Origin: Agriotes lineatus
Lineage: Eukaryota; Arthropoda; Insecta; Coleoptera; Elateridae
Assembly (NCBI GenBank): GCA_940337035.1
Contig: CALNHX010002771.1
Location: 1-64,000 of the forward strand
Direction: 5' to 3'
Length of the DNA: 64,000 nucleotides
The notes under the pieces were generated by a model, which ran no database searches, had not been told where the DNA came from, and saw nothing but the letters and a program-made list of their open reading frames with translations. The position numbers were made by a program, and so were the translations under genes. This document shows, one piece after another, positions 37,501 through 50,743 of the stretch. Every line of letters starts with the position of its first letter. Within the stretch, counting starts at the first letter, position 1.

Positions 37501-39500
37501 AAAGTCCGAGACCTCCTAGATGTCCCATATGTCCCTAACGTCCCGTACGTCCTAGATGTCCTATATGTCCCTAACGTCCCAGACGTCCCAGATGTCTTAT
37601 ATGTTTTTATCGTCAAAGACGTCCCAAATGTCCCATATGTCCCTAACGTCTCAGACGTCATAGACGTCCACATGTCCTTAACGTCTCAGACGTCCCAGAT
37701 GTCCCATATGTCCCTAATGTCTCAGGCATCCTAAATGTCACATATGTCCTTAACGTCCCAGACGTCCAAGCGTTCTAGATGTCCCATATGTCCCTAACGT
37801 CCCAGACGTCCCAGATGCCCCATATGTCCCATATGTCCCTAATGTCTCAGGCGTCCTAGATGTTTCATATGTCCCTAATGTCCCAGACGTCCTAAATGTC
37901 CCATATGTCCCTAACGTCCCAGACGTCCCAGCTGTCCCGTATGTCCCTAACGTCCCAGACGTCCCAGACGTCCTAGATGTCCCATATGTCCCTAATGTCT
38001 CAAGCGTCCTAAGTGTTCCATATGACCCTAATGTCGCAGGCGTCCTAAATGTCCCATATGTCCTTAACGTCCCAGACGTCCTAGATGCCCCATATGTCCT
38101 TAACGTCCCAGACGTCCCAGATGTCCCATATGTCCCTAACGTCCCAGACGTCCCAGATGTCCCCATATGTCCCATATGTCCCTAATGTCTCAGGCGTCCT
38201 AGGTGTCCCATATGTTCCTAATGTCTCATATGTCCTAAATGTCCCATATGTCCTTAACGTCCCAGACGTCCTAGATGCCCCATATGTCCTAACGTCCAGA
38301 CGTCCCAGATGTCCCATATGTCACTAACGTCCCAGACGTCCCAGATGTCCCATATGTTCCATATGTCCCTAATGTCCCAAGCGTCCTAGATGTTCCATAT
38401 GTCCCTAACGTCCCAGACGTCCTAAATGTCACATATGCCCCTAACGTCCCAGACGTCCCAGCTGTCCCGTATGTCCCTAACGTCCCAGACGTCCCAGACG
38501 TCCTAGAAGTCCCATATGTCCCTAACGTCCCAGACGTCCTAGATGTCCTATATGTCCCTAACGTCCCAGACGTCCCAGACGTCCCAGATGTCCTATATGT
38601 CCTATATGTCCCTAATGTCCCAAGCGTCCCAGATGTCCCATACGTCCCATATCTCCCTAATGTCCCAGGCGTCCTAAATGTCCCATATGTCCTTAACGTC
38701 CCAGACGTCCCAGACGACCTAGATGTCCCATATGTCCTTAAAGACCCAGACGTCCCAAATCTTCCATATGTTCCTAACGTCCCAGACGTCCCAGATGTCC
38801 CATATGTCCCATATGTCCCTAATGTTCCAGGCGTCCTAGATGTTCCATATGTCCCTAACGTCCCAGACCTCCTAAATGTCCCATATATCCCTAACGTCCC
38901 AGACGTTCCAGCTGTCCCGTATGTCCCTAACGTCCCAGACGTCCCAAACGTCCTAGATGTCCCATATGTCCCTAATGTCCCAGGCGTCTTAAATGTCTCA
39001 TATGTCCTTAACGTCCCAGACGTCCCAGACGTCCTAGATGTCCCATATGTCCTTAACGACCCAGACGTCCCAGATGTTCCATATGTCCCTAACGTCCCAA
39101 ACGTCCAAGATATCCCATATGTCCCATATGTTTCTAATGTCCCAGGCGACCTAGATGTTCCATATGTCCCTAACGTCCCAGAAGTCCTAAATGTCCGATA
39201 TGTCCCTAACGTCCCAGACGTCCCAGCTGTCCCGTATGTCCCTAACGTCCCAGACGTCCCAGACGTCCTAGATGTCTTATATGCCCCTAACGTTCTAGAC
39301 GTCCCAGACGTCCCAGATGTCCCATATGTTCTTAACGTCAAACACGTCTCAAATTTCCCATATGTGCCTAACGCCCCAGACGTTCCAGATGTCCCATATG
39401 TTCCATATGTCCATAATGTCTTAGGCGTCCCAGATGTCCCTAATGTCCCAGGCGTCCTAAATGTAACATATGTCCTTAACGTCCCAGACGTCCCAGACGT
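34573..39500. repeat. C-to-E segment matching 26.7-31.25 kb, rich in phase slips
   Basis: This is homologous to 26673-31250 at offsets from 7900 to about 8252. TAG junctions end at 35997 and 37413, the last of the 20 in the window, and the T5 marker recurs near 37603. Unlike its partner it holds many one-base changes in C runs, for example GTCCAGACG near 35567, GTCCCCATATG near 35657, GTCCAGACG near 35774, GTCCATATG near 36386, GTCCCCTTATG near 36557, GTCCACATG near 37667 and GTCCCCATATG near 38159. The 36.35-36.80 kb part is also a rearranged stretch of short words. Confidence 0.8.
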
Positions 39501-42500
39501 CCTAGATGTCCCATATGTCCTTAACGCCCCAGACGTCCCAGACGTCCTAGACGTCCCATATGTCCTTAACGTCCCAGATGTCCCAGATGTCCCATATGAC
39601 CATAACGTCCCAGACGACCCAGATGTTCCATATGTCCCATATGTCCCTAATGTTCCAGGCGTCCTAAATGTCCCATATATCCTTAACGTCCCAGACGTTC
39701 CAGACGTCCTATATGTCCCATATGTAATTAACGTCCCAGACGTCCCAGAGGTCCTATATGTCTTTAACGTCCCAGACGTCCCAGATGTCCCATATGTCCC
39801 TAACGTCCCAGACGTCCCAGATGTCCCATATGTCCCATATGTCCCTAATGTCAGAAGCGTCCTAGATGCTCCATATGTCCTTAACGTCCCAGACGTCCCA
39901 GACGTCCTAGACGTCCCATATGTCCTTAACGTCCCAGACGTCCCAGATGTCCCATATGACCATAACGTCCAAGACGTCCCAGATGTCCCATATGTTCCAT
40001 ATGTCCATAATGTCTTAGGCGTCCCAGATGTCCCTAATGTCCCAGCGTCCTAAATGTAACATATGTCCTTAACGTCCCAGACGTCCCAGACGACCTAGAT
40101 GTCCCATATGTCCTTAACGTCCCAGACGTCCCAGATGTCCCATATGACCATAACGTCCCAGACGACCCAGATGTCCCATATGTCCCATATGTCCCTAATG
40201 TTCCAGGCGTCCTAAATTTCCCATATATCCTTAACGTCCCAGACGTTCCAGACGTCCTAGATGTCCCATATGTAATTAACGTCCCAGACGTCCCAGATGT
40301 CCCATATGTCCCATATGTCCCTAATGTCTCAGGCGTCCTAGATGTTTCATATATCCCTAATGTCCCAGACGTCCTAAATGTCCCATATGTCCCTAACGTC
40401 CCAGACGTCCCAGCTGTCCCGTATGTCCCTAACGTCCCAGACGTCCCAGACGTCCTAGATGTCCCATATGTCCCTAATGTCTCAAGCGTCCTAAGTGTTC
40501 CATATGTCCCTAATGTCGCAGGCGTCCTAAATGTCCCATATGTCCTTAACGTCCCAGACGTCCTAGATGCCCCATATGTCCTTAACGTCCCAGACGTCCC
40601 AGATGTCCCATATGTCCCTAACGTCCCAGACGTCCCAGATGTCCCATATGTCCCATATGTCCCTAATGTCTCAGGCGTCCTAGGTGTCCCATATGTTCCT
40701 AATGTCTCATACGTCCTAAATGTCCCATATGTCCTTAACGTCCCAAACGTCCTAGATGCCCCATATGTCCTTAACGTCCTAGACGTCCCAGATGTCCCAT
40801 ATGTCACTAACGTCCCAGACGTCCAGATGTCCCATATGTTCCATATGTCCATAATGTCCCAAGCGTCCTAGATGTTCCATATGTCCCTAACGTCCCAGAC
40901 GTCCTAAATGTCACATATGCCCCTAACGTCCCAGACGTCCCAGCTGTCCCGTATGTCCCTAACGTCCCAGACATCCCAGACGTCCTAGAAGTCCCATATG
41001 TCCCTAACGTCCCAGACGTCCTAGATGTCCTATATGTCCCTAACGTCCCAGACGTCCCAGACGTCCCAGATGTCCTATATGTCCTATATGTCCCTAATGT
41101 CCCAAGCGTCCCAGATGTCCCATACGTCCCATATCTCCCTAATGTCCCAGGCGTCCTAAATGTCCCATATGTCCTTAACGTCCCAGACGTCCCAGACGAC
41201 CTAGATGTCCCATATGTCCTTAAAGACCCAGACGTCCCAAATCTTCCATATGTTCCTAACGTCCCAGACGTCCCAGATGTCCCATATGTCCCATATGTCC
41301 CTAATGTTCCAGGCGTCCTAGATGTTCCATATGTCCCTAACGTCCCAGACGTCCTAAATGTCCCATATATCCCTAACGTCCCAGACGTTCCAGCTGTCCG
41401 TATGTCCCTAACGTCCCAGACGTCCCAAACGTCCTAGATGTCCCATATGTCCCTAATGTCCCAGGCGTCTTAAATGTCTCATATGTCCTTAACGTCCCAG
41501 ACGTCCCAGACGTCCTAGATGTCCCATATGTCCTTAACGACCCAGACGTCCCAGATGTTCCATATGTCCCTAACGTCCCAGACGTCCCAGATGTCCCATA
41601 TGTTCCATATGTCCCTGATGTTCCAGGCGTCCCATATGTCCCATATGTTTCTAATGTCCCAAGCGACCTAGATGTTCCATATGTCCCTAACGTCCCAAAA
41701 GTCCTAAATGTCCGATATGTCCCTAACGTCTTAGACGTCCCAGCTGTCCCGTATGTCCCTAACGTCCCAGACGTCCCAGACGTCCTAGATGTCTTATATG
41801 TCCCTAACGTTCTAGACGTCCCAGACGTCCCAGATGTCCCATATGTTCTTAACGTCAAACACGTCTCAAATTTCCCATATGTGCCTAACGTCCCAGACGT
41901 TCCAGATGTCCCATATGTTCCATATGTCCATAATGTCTTAGGCGTCCCAGATGTCCCTAATGTCCCAGGCGTCCTAAATGTAACATATGTCCTTAACGTC
42001 CCAGACGTCCCAGACGTCCTAGATGTCCCATATGTCCTTAACGCCCCAGACGTCCCAGACGTCCTAGACGTCCCAGACGTCCTAGACGTCCCATATGACC
42101 TTAACGTCCCAGACGTCCCAGATGTCCCATATGACCATAACGTCCCAGACGACCCAGATGTCCCATATGTCCCATATGTCCCTAATGTTCCAGGCGTCCT
42201 AAATGTCCCATATATCCTTAACGTCCCAGACGTTCCAGACGTCCTAGATGTCCCATATGTAATTAACGTCTTAGACGTCCCAGAGGTCCTATATGTCTTT
42301 AACGTCCCAGACGTCCCAGATGTCCCATATGTCCCTAACGTCCCAGACGTCCCAGATGTCCCATATGTCCCATATGTCCCTAATGTCCCAAGCGTCCTAG
42401 ATGCTCCATATGTCCTTAACGTCCCAGACGTCCCAAACGTCCTAGACGTCCCATATGTCCTTAACGTCCCAGACGTCCCAGATGTCCCATATGACCATAA

Positions 42501-43160
42501 CCTCCAAGACGTCCCAGATGTCCCATATGTTCCATATGTCCATAATGTCTTAGGCGTCCCAGATGTCCCTTATGTCCCAGGCGTCCTAAATGTAACATAT
42601 GTCCTTAACGTCCCAGACGTCCCAGACGACCTAGATGTCCCATATGTACTTAACGTCCCAGACGTCCCAGATGTCCCATATGACCATAACGTCCCAGACG
42701 ACCCAGATGTCCCATATGTCCCATATGTCCCTAATGTTCCAGGCGTCCTAAATTTCCCATATATCCTTAACGTCCAGACGTTCCAGACGTCCTAGATGTC
42801 CCATATGTAATTAACGTCCCAGACGTCCAGATGTCCCATATGTCCCATATGTCCCTAATGTCTCAGGCGTCCTAGATGTTTCATATGTCCCTAATGTCCC
42901 AGACGTCCTAAATGTCCATATGTCCCTAACGTCCCAGACGTCCCAAGTGTCCCGTATGTCCCTAACATCCCAGACGTCCCAGACGTCCTAGATGTCCCAT
43001 ATGTCCCTAATGTCTCAAGCGTCCTAAGTGTTCCATATGTCCCTAATGTCGCAGGCGTCCTAAATGTCCCATATGTCCTTAACGTCCCAGACGTCCTAGA
43101 TGCTCCATATGTCCTTAACGTCCCAGACGTCCCAGCTGTCCCATATGTCCCTAACGTCCC
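39501..43160. repeat. Block E, first part
   Basis: E-type HORs are marked by CCATATGACCATAACG, GTAATTAACG, CTAGATGCTCC and GTCTTTAACG words. The HOR-start word has its GTG at 39364 and 41881, a 2517-bp period. The segment includes several one-base C-run losses, near 40822, 41396, 42774, 42826 and 42914. There is no TAG-bearing C junction here or anywhere to the right. Confidence 0.8.
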
Positions 43161-46100
43161 AGACGTCCCAGATGTCCCATATGTCCCATATGTCCCTAAT
43201 GTCTCAGGCGTCCTAGGTGTCCCATATGTTCCTTATGTCTCATACGTCCTAAATGTCCCATATGTCCTTAACGTCCCAGACGTCCTAGATGTCCCATATG
43301 TCCCTAACGTCCCAGACGTCCCAGATGTCCCATATGTCCCATATGTCCCTAATGTCTCAGGCGTCCTAGGTGTCCCATATGTTCCTAATGTCTCATACGT
43401 CCTAAATGTCCCATATGTCCTTAACGTCCCAGACGTCCTAGATGCCCCATATGTCCTTAACGTCCCAGACGTCCCAGATGTCCCATATGTCACTAACGTC
43501 CCAGACGTCCCAGATGTCCCATATGTTCCATATGTCCCTAATGTCCCAAGCGTCCTAGATGTTCCATATGTCCCTAACGTCCCAGACGTCCTAAATGTCA
43601 CATATGCCCCTAACGTCCCAGACGTCCCAGCTGTCCCGTATGTCCCTAACGTCCCAGACGTCCCAGACGTCCTAGAAGTCCCATATGTCCCTAACGTCCC
43701 AGACGTCCTAGATGTCCTATATGTCCCTAACGTCCCAGACGTCCCAGACGTCCCAGATGTCCTATATGTCCTATATGTCCCTAATGTCCCAAGCGTCCCA
43801 GATGTCCCATACGTCCATATCTCCCTAATGTCCCAGGCGTCCTAAATGTCCCATATGTCCTTAACGTCCCAGACGTCCCAGACGACCTAGATGTCCCATA
43901 TGTCCTTAAAGACCCAGACGTCCCAAATCTTCCATATGTTCCTAACGTCCCAGACGTCCCAGATGTCCCATATGTCCCATATGTCCCTAATGTTCCAGGC
44001 GTCCTAGATGTTCCATATGTCCCTAACGTCCCAGACGTCCTAAATGTCCCATATATCAGTAACGTCCCAGACGTTCCAGCTGTCCCGTATGTCCCTAACG
44101 TCCCAGACGTCCCAAACGTCCTAGAGGTCCCATATGTCCCTAATGTCACAGGCGTCTTAAATGTCTCATATGTCCTTAACGTCCCAGACGTCCCAGACGT
44201 CCTAGATGTCCCATATGTCCTTAACGACCCAGACGTCCCAGATGTTCCATATGTCCCTAACGTCCCAGACGTCCCAGATGTCCCATATGTTCCATATGTC
44301 CCTGATGTTCCAGGCGTCCTAGATTTTCCATATGTCCCTAACGTCCCAGACGTTCTAAATGTCCCATATATCCCTAACGTCCCAGACGTTCCAGCTGACC
44401 CGTATGGCGCTAACGTCCCAGACGTCCCAGACGTGCTAGATGTCCCATATGTCCCTAACGTCTCATGCGTCCTAGATGTATTATATGCCCCTAACGTCCC
44501 AGACGTCCCAGACGTCCCAGACGTCCCAGATGTCCCATATTTCCCATATGTCCCTAATGTCCCAGGCGTTCTAAATGTCCCATATGTCCTTAACGTCCCA
44601 GACGTCCCAGACGTCCTAGATGTTATATATATCCTTAACGTCCCAGACGTCCCAGATGTCCCATATGTCCCTAACGTCCCAAACGTCCAAGATATCCCAT
44701 ATGTCCCATATGTTTCTAATGTCCCAGGCGACCTAGATGTTCCATATGTCCCTAACGTCCCAGAAGTCCTAAATGTCCGTTATGTCCCTAACGTCCCAGA
44801 CGTCCCAGCTGTCCCGTATGTCCCTAACGTCCCAGACGTCCCAGACGTCCTAGATGTCTTATATGTCCCTAACGTTCTAGACGTCCCAGACGTCCCAGAT
44901 GTCCCATATGTTCTTAACGTCAAACACGTCTCAAATTTCCCATATGTGCCTAACGCCCAGACGTTCCAGATGTCCCATATGTTCCATATGTCCATAATGT
45001 CTTAGGCGTCCCAGATGTCCCTAATGTCCCAGGCGTCCTAAATGTAACATATGTCCTTAACGTCCCAGACGTCCCAGACGTCCTAGATGTCCCATATGTC
45101 CTTAACGCCCCAGACGTCCCAGACGTCCTAGACGTCCCATATGTCCTTAACGTCCCAGATGTCCCAGATGTCCCATATGACCATAACGTCCCAGACGACC
45201 CAGATGTTCCATATGTCCCATATGTCCCTAATGTTCCAGGCGTCCTAAATGTCCCATATATCCTTAACGTCCCAGACGTTCCAGACGTCCTAGATGTCCC
45301 ATATGTAATTAACGTCCCAGACGTCCCAGAGGTCCTATATGTCTTTAACGTCCCAGACGTCCCAGATGTCCCATATGTCCCTAATGTCCCAGACGTCCCA
45401 GATGTCCCATATGTCCATATGTCCCTAATGTCCCAAGCGTCCTAGATGCTCCATATATCCTTAACGTCCCAGACGTCCCAGACGTCCTAGACGTCCCATA
45501 TGTCCTTAACGTCCCAGACGTCCCAGATGTCCCATATGACCATAACGTCCAAGACGTCCCAGATGTTCCATATGTCCATAATGTCTTTGGCGTCCCAGAT
45601 GTCCCTAACGTCCCAGACGTCCCAGATGTCCCATATGTCCCATATGTCCCTAATGTCCCAAGCGTCCTAGGTGCTCCATATGTCCTTAACGTCCCAGACG
45701 TCCCAGACGTCCTAGACGTCCCATATGTCCTTAACGTCCCAGACGTCCTAGACGTCCCATATGTCCTTAACGTCCCAGACGTCCCAGATGTTCCATATGT
45801 CCATAATGTCTTAGGCGTCCCAGATGTCCCTAATGTCCCAGGCGTCCTAAATGTAACATATGTCCTTAACGTCCCAGACGTCCCAGACGACCTAGATGTC
45901 CCATATGTCCTTAACGTCCCAGACGTCCAAGATGTCCCATATGACCATAACGTCCCAGACGACCCAGATGTCCCATATGTCCCATATGTCCCTAATGTTC
46001 CAGGCGTCCTAAATTTCCCATATATCCTTAACGTCCCAGACGTTCCAGACGTCCTAGATGTCCCATATGTAATTAACGTCCCAGACGTCCCAGATGTCCC

Positions 46101-47700
46101 ATATGTCCCATATGTCCCTAATGTCTCAGGCGTCCTAGATGTTTCATATATCCCTAATGTCCCAGACGTCCTAAATGTCCCATATGTCCCTAACGTCCCA
46201 GACGTCCCAGCTGTCCCGTATGTCCCTAACGTCCCAGACGTCCCAGACGTCCTAGATGTCCCATATGTCCCTAATGTCTCAAGCGTCCTAAGTGTTCCAT
46301 ATGTCCCTAATGTCGCAGGCGTCCTAAATGTCCCATATGTCCTTAACGTCCCAGACGTCCTAGATGCCCCATATGTCCTTAACGTCCCAGACGTCCCAGA
46401 TGTCCCATATGTCCCTAACGTCCCAGACGTCCCAGATGTCCCATATGTCCCATATGTCCCTAACGTCTCAGGCGTCCTAGGTGTCCCATATGTTCCTAAT
46501 GTCTCATACGTCCTAAATGTCCCATATGTCCTTAACGTCCCAGACGTCCTAGATGCCCCATATGTCCTTAACGTTCCAGACGTCCCAGACGTCCCATATG
46601 TCACTAACGTCCCAGACGTCCCAGACGTCCCAGCTGTCCCGTATGTCCCTAACGTCCCAGACGTCCCAGACGTCCTAGAAGTCCCATATGTCCCTAACGT
46701 CCCAGACGTCCTAGATGTCCTATATGTCCCTAACGTCCCAGACGTCCCAGACGTCCCAGATGTCCTATATGTCCTATATGTCCCTAATGTCCCAAGCGTC
46801 CCAGATGTCCCATACGTCCCATATCTCCCTAATGTCCCAGGCGTCCTAAATGTCCCATATGTCCTTAACGTCCCAGACGTCCCAGACGACCTAGATGTCC
46901 CATATGTCCTTAAAGACCCAGACGTCCCAAATCTTCCATATGTTCCTAACGTCCCAGACGTCCCAGATGTCCCATATGTCCCATATGTCCCTAATGTTCC
47001 AGGCGTCCTAGATGTTCCATATGTCCCTAACGTCCCAGACGTCCTAAATGTCCCATATATCCCTAACGTTCCAGACGTTCCAGCTGTCCCGTATGTCCCT
47101 AACGTCCCAGACGTCCCAAACGTCCTAGATGTCCCATATGTCCCTAACGTCCCAGGCGTCTTAAATTTCTCATATGTCCTTAACGTCCCAGACGTCCCAG
47201 ACGTCCTAGATGTCCCATATGTTCCATATGTCCCTGATGTTCCAGGCGTCCTAGATTTTCCATATGTCCCTAACGTCCCAGACGTCCTAAATGTCCCATA
47301 TATCCCTAACGTCCCAGACGTTCCAGCTGACCCGTATGGCCCTAACGTCCCAGACGTCCCAGACGTGCTAGATGTTCCATATGTCCCTAACGTCCCAGAC
47401 GTCCCAGATGTCCCATATGTTCCATATGTCCCTAACGTCCCAGACGTCCCAGATGTCCCATATGTTCCATATGTCCCTGATGTTCCAGGCGTCCTAGATT
47501 TTCCATATGTCCCTAACGTCCCAGACGTCCTAAATGTCCCATATATCCCTAACGTCCCAGACGTTCCAGCTGACCCGTATGGCCCTAACATCCCAGACGT
47601 CCCAGACGTGCTAGATGTCCCATATGTCCCTAACGTCTCATGCGTCCTAGATGTATTATATGCCCCTAACGTCCAGACGTCCCAGACGTCCCAGATGTCC
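43161..47700. repeat. Block E, copy 1 of a 7.58-kb-offset duplication
   Basis: This matches about 50744-55120. The offset is 7583 near 43233 and 7584 at the CGTGCTAGATG word (44433 against 52017); the change is explained by one missing C near 43816. Copy 1 lacks some words present in copy 2 near 54800. Instead it carries a 243-bp (27-unit) tandem duplication of the GATGTTCCAGGCG to CTGACCCGTATGG stretch, with landmarks at 47221 and 47464. Further single-C losses occur near 44956, 45413 and 47672. Confidence 0.85.
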
Positions 47701-50700
47701 CATATTTCCCATATGTCCCTAATGTCCCAGGCGTTCTAAATGTCCCATATGTCCTTAACGTCCCAGACGTCCTAGATGTTATATATATCCTTAACGTCCC
47801 AGACGTTCCAGACGTCCTAGATGTCCCATATGTAATTAACGTCCCAGACGTCCCAGAGGTCCTATATGTCTTTAACGTCCCAGACGTCCCAGATGTCCCA
47901 TATGTCCCTAACGTCCCAGACGTCCCAGATGTCCCATATGTCCCATATGTCCCTAATGTCCCAAGCGTCCTAGATGCTCCATATGTCCTTAACGTCCCAG
48001 ACGTCCCAGACGTCCCAGATGTCCCATATGACCATAACGTCCAAGACGTCCCAGATGTCCCATATGTTCCTTATGTCCATAATGTCTTAGGCGTCCCAGA
48101 TGTCCCTAATGTCCCAGGCGTCCTAAATGTAACATATGTCCTTAACGTCCCAGACGTCCCAGACGTCCTAGATGTCCCATATGTCCTTAACGTCCCAGAC
48201 GTCCCAGATGTCCCATATGACCATAACGTCCCAGACGACCCAGATGTCCCATATGTCCCATATGTCCCTAATGTTCCAGGCGTTTTAAATTTCCCATATA
48301 TCCTTAACGTCCCAGACGTTCCAGACGTCCTAGATGTCCCATATGTAATTAACGTCCCAGACGTCCCAGATGTCCTATATGTCTTTAACGTCCCAGACGT
48401 CCCAGATGTCCCATATGTCCCATATGTTTCTAATGTCCCAGGCGACCTAGATGTTCCATATGTCCCTAACGTCCCAGAAGTCCTAAATGTCCGATATGTC
48501 CCTAACGTCCCAGACGTCCCAGCTGTCCCGTATGTCCCTAACGTCCCAGACGTCCCAGACGTCCTAGATGTCTTATATGTCCCTAACGTTCTAGACGTCC
48601 CAGACGTCCCAGATGTCCCATATGTTCTTAACGTCAAACACGTCTCAAATTTCCCATATGTGCCTAACGTCCCAGACGTTCCAGATGTCCCATATGTTCC
48701 ATATGTCCATAATGTCTTAGGAGTCACAGATGTCCCTAATGTCCCAGGCGTCCTAAATGTAACATATGTCCTTAACGTCCCAGACGTCCCAGACGTCCTA
48801 GATGTCCCATATGTCGTTAACGCCCCAGACGTCCCAGACGTCCTAGACGTCCCATATGTCCTTAACGTCCCAGACGTCCCAGATGTCCCATATGACCATA
48901 ACGTCCCAGACGACCCAGATGTCCCATATGTCCCATATGTCCCTAATGTTCCAGGCGTCCTAAATGTCCCATATATCCTTAACGTCCCAGACGTTCCAGA
49001 CGTCCTAGATGTCCCATATGTAATTAACGTCCCAGACGTCCCAGAGGTCCTATATGTCTTTAACGTCCCAGACGTCCCAGATGTCCCATATGTCCCTAAC
49101 GTCCCAGACGTCCCAGATGTCCCATATGTCCCATATGTCCCTAATGTCCCAAGCGTCCTAGATGCTCCATATGTCCTTAACGTCCCAGACGTCCCAGACG
49201 TCCCAGATGTCCCATATGACCATAACGTCCAAGACGTCCCAGATGTCCCATATGTTCCTTATGTCCATAATGTCTTAGGCGTCCCAGATGTCCCTAATGT
49301 CCCAGGCGTCCTAAATGTAACATATGTCCTTAACGTCCCAGACGTCCCAGACGTCCTAGATGTCCCATATGTCCTTAACGTCCCAGACGTCCCAGATGTC
49401 CCATATGACCATAACGTCCCAGACGACCCAGATGTCCCATATGTCCCATATGTCCCTAATGTTCCAGGCGTCCTAAATTTCCCATATATCCTTAACGTCC
49501 CAGACGTTCCAGACGTCCTAGATGTCCCATATGTAATTAACGTCCCAGACGTCCCAGATGTCCTATATGTCTTTAACGTCCCAGACGTCCCAGATGTCCC
49601 ATATGTCCCTAACGTCCCAGACGTCCCAGATGTCCCATATGTCCCATATGTTTCTAATGTCCCAGGCGACCTAGATGTTCCATATGTCCCTAACGTCCCA
49701 GAAGTCCTAAATGTCCGATATGTCCCTAACGTCCCAGACGTCCCAGCTGTCCCGTATGTCCCTAACGTCCCAGACGTCCCAGACGTCCTAGATGTCTTAT
49801 ATGTCCCTAACGTTCTAGACGTCCCAGACGTCCCAGATGTCCCATATGTTCTTAACGTCAAACACGTCTCAAATTTCCCATATGTGCCTAACGTCCCAGA
49901 CGTTCCAGATGTCCCATATGTTCCATATGTCCATAATGTCTTAGGAGTCCCAGATGTCCCTAATGTCCCAGGCGTCCTAAATGTAACATATGTCCTTAAC
50001 GTCCCAGACGTCCCAGACGTCCTAGATGTCCCATATGTCGTTAACGCCCCAGACGTCCCAGACGTCCTAGACGTCCCATATGTCCTTAACGTCCCAGACG
50101 TCCCAGATGTCCCATATGACCATAACGTCCCAGACGACCCAGATGTCCCATATGTCCCATATGTCCCTAATGTTCCAGGCGTCCTAAATGTCCCATATAT
50201 CCTTAACGTCCCAGACGTTCCAGACGTCCTAGATGTCCCATATGTAATTAACGTCCCAGACGTCCCAGAGGTCCTATATGTCTTTAACGTCCCAGACGTC
50301 CCAGATGTCCCATATGTCCCTAACGTCCCAGACGTCCCAGATGTCCCATATGTCCCATATGTCCCTAATGTCCCAAGCGTCCTAGATGCTCCATATGTCC
50401 TTAACGTCCCAGACGTCCCAGACGTCCCAGATGTCCCATATGACCATAACGTCCAAGACGTCCCAGATGTCCCATATGTCCCTAACGTCCCAGACGTCCC
50501 AGATGTCCCATATGTCCCATATGTCCCTAATGTCCCAAGCGTCCTAGATGCTCCATATGTCCTTAACGTCCCAGACGTCCCAGACGTCCCAGATGTCCCA
50601 TATGTCCCTAACGTCCCAGACGTCCCAGATGTCCCATATGTCCCATATGTCCCTAATGTCCCAAGCGTCCTAGATGCTCCATATGTCCTTAACGTCCCAG

Positions 50701-50743
50701 ACGTCCCAGACGTCCCAGATGTCCCATATGTCCATAACGTCCA
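47701..50743. repeat. Block E, 1224-bp HOR pair and 162/126-bp mini-duplications
   Basis: The HOR-start word recurs with its GTG at 48660 and 49884, a 1224-bp (136-unit) period. The two copies agree in most rare variants, including GTCGTTAACGCCCC and CATAATGTCTTAGGAG. At the right end the CCAAGCGTCCTAGATGCTCC word is tandemly repeated, with AAGC at 50375, 50537 and 50663 (spacings of 162 and 126 bp). Confidence 0.85.
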
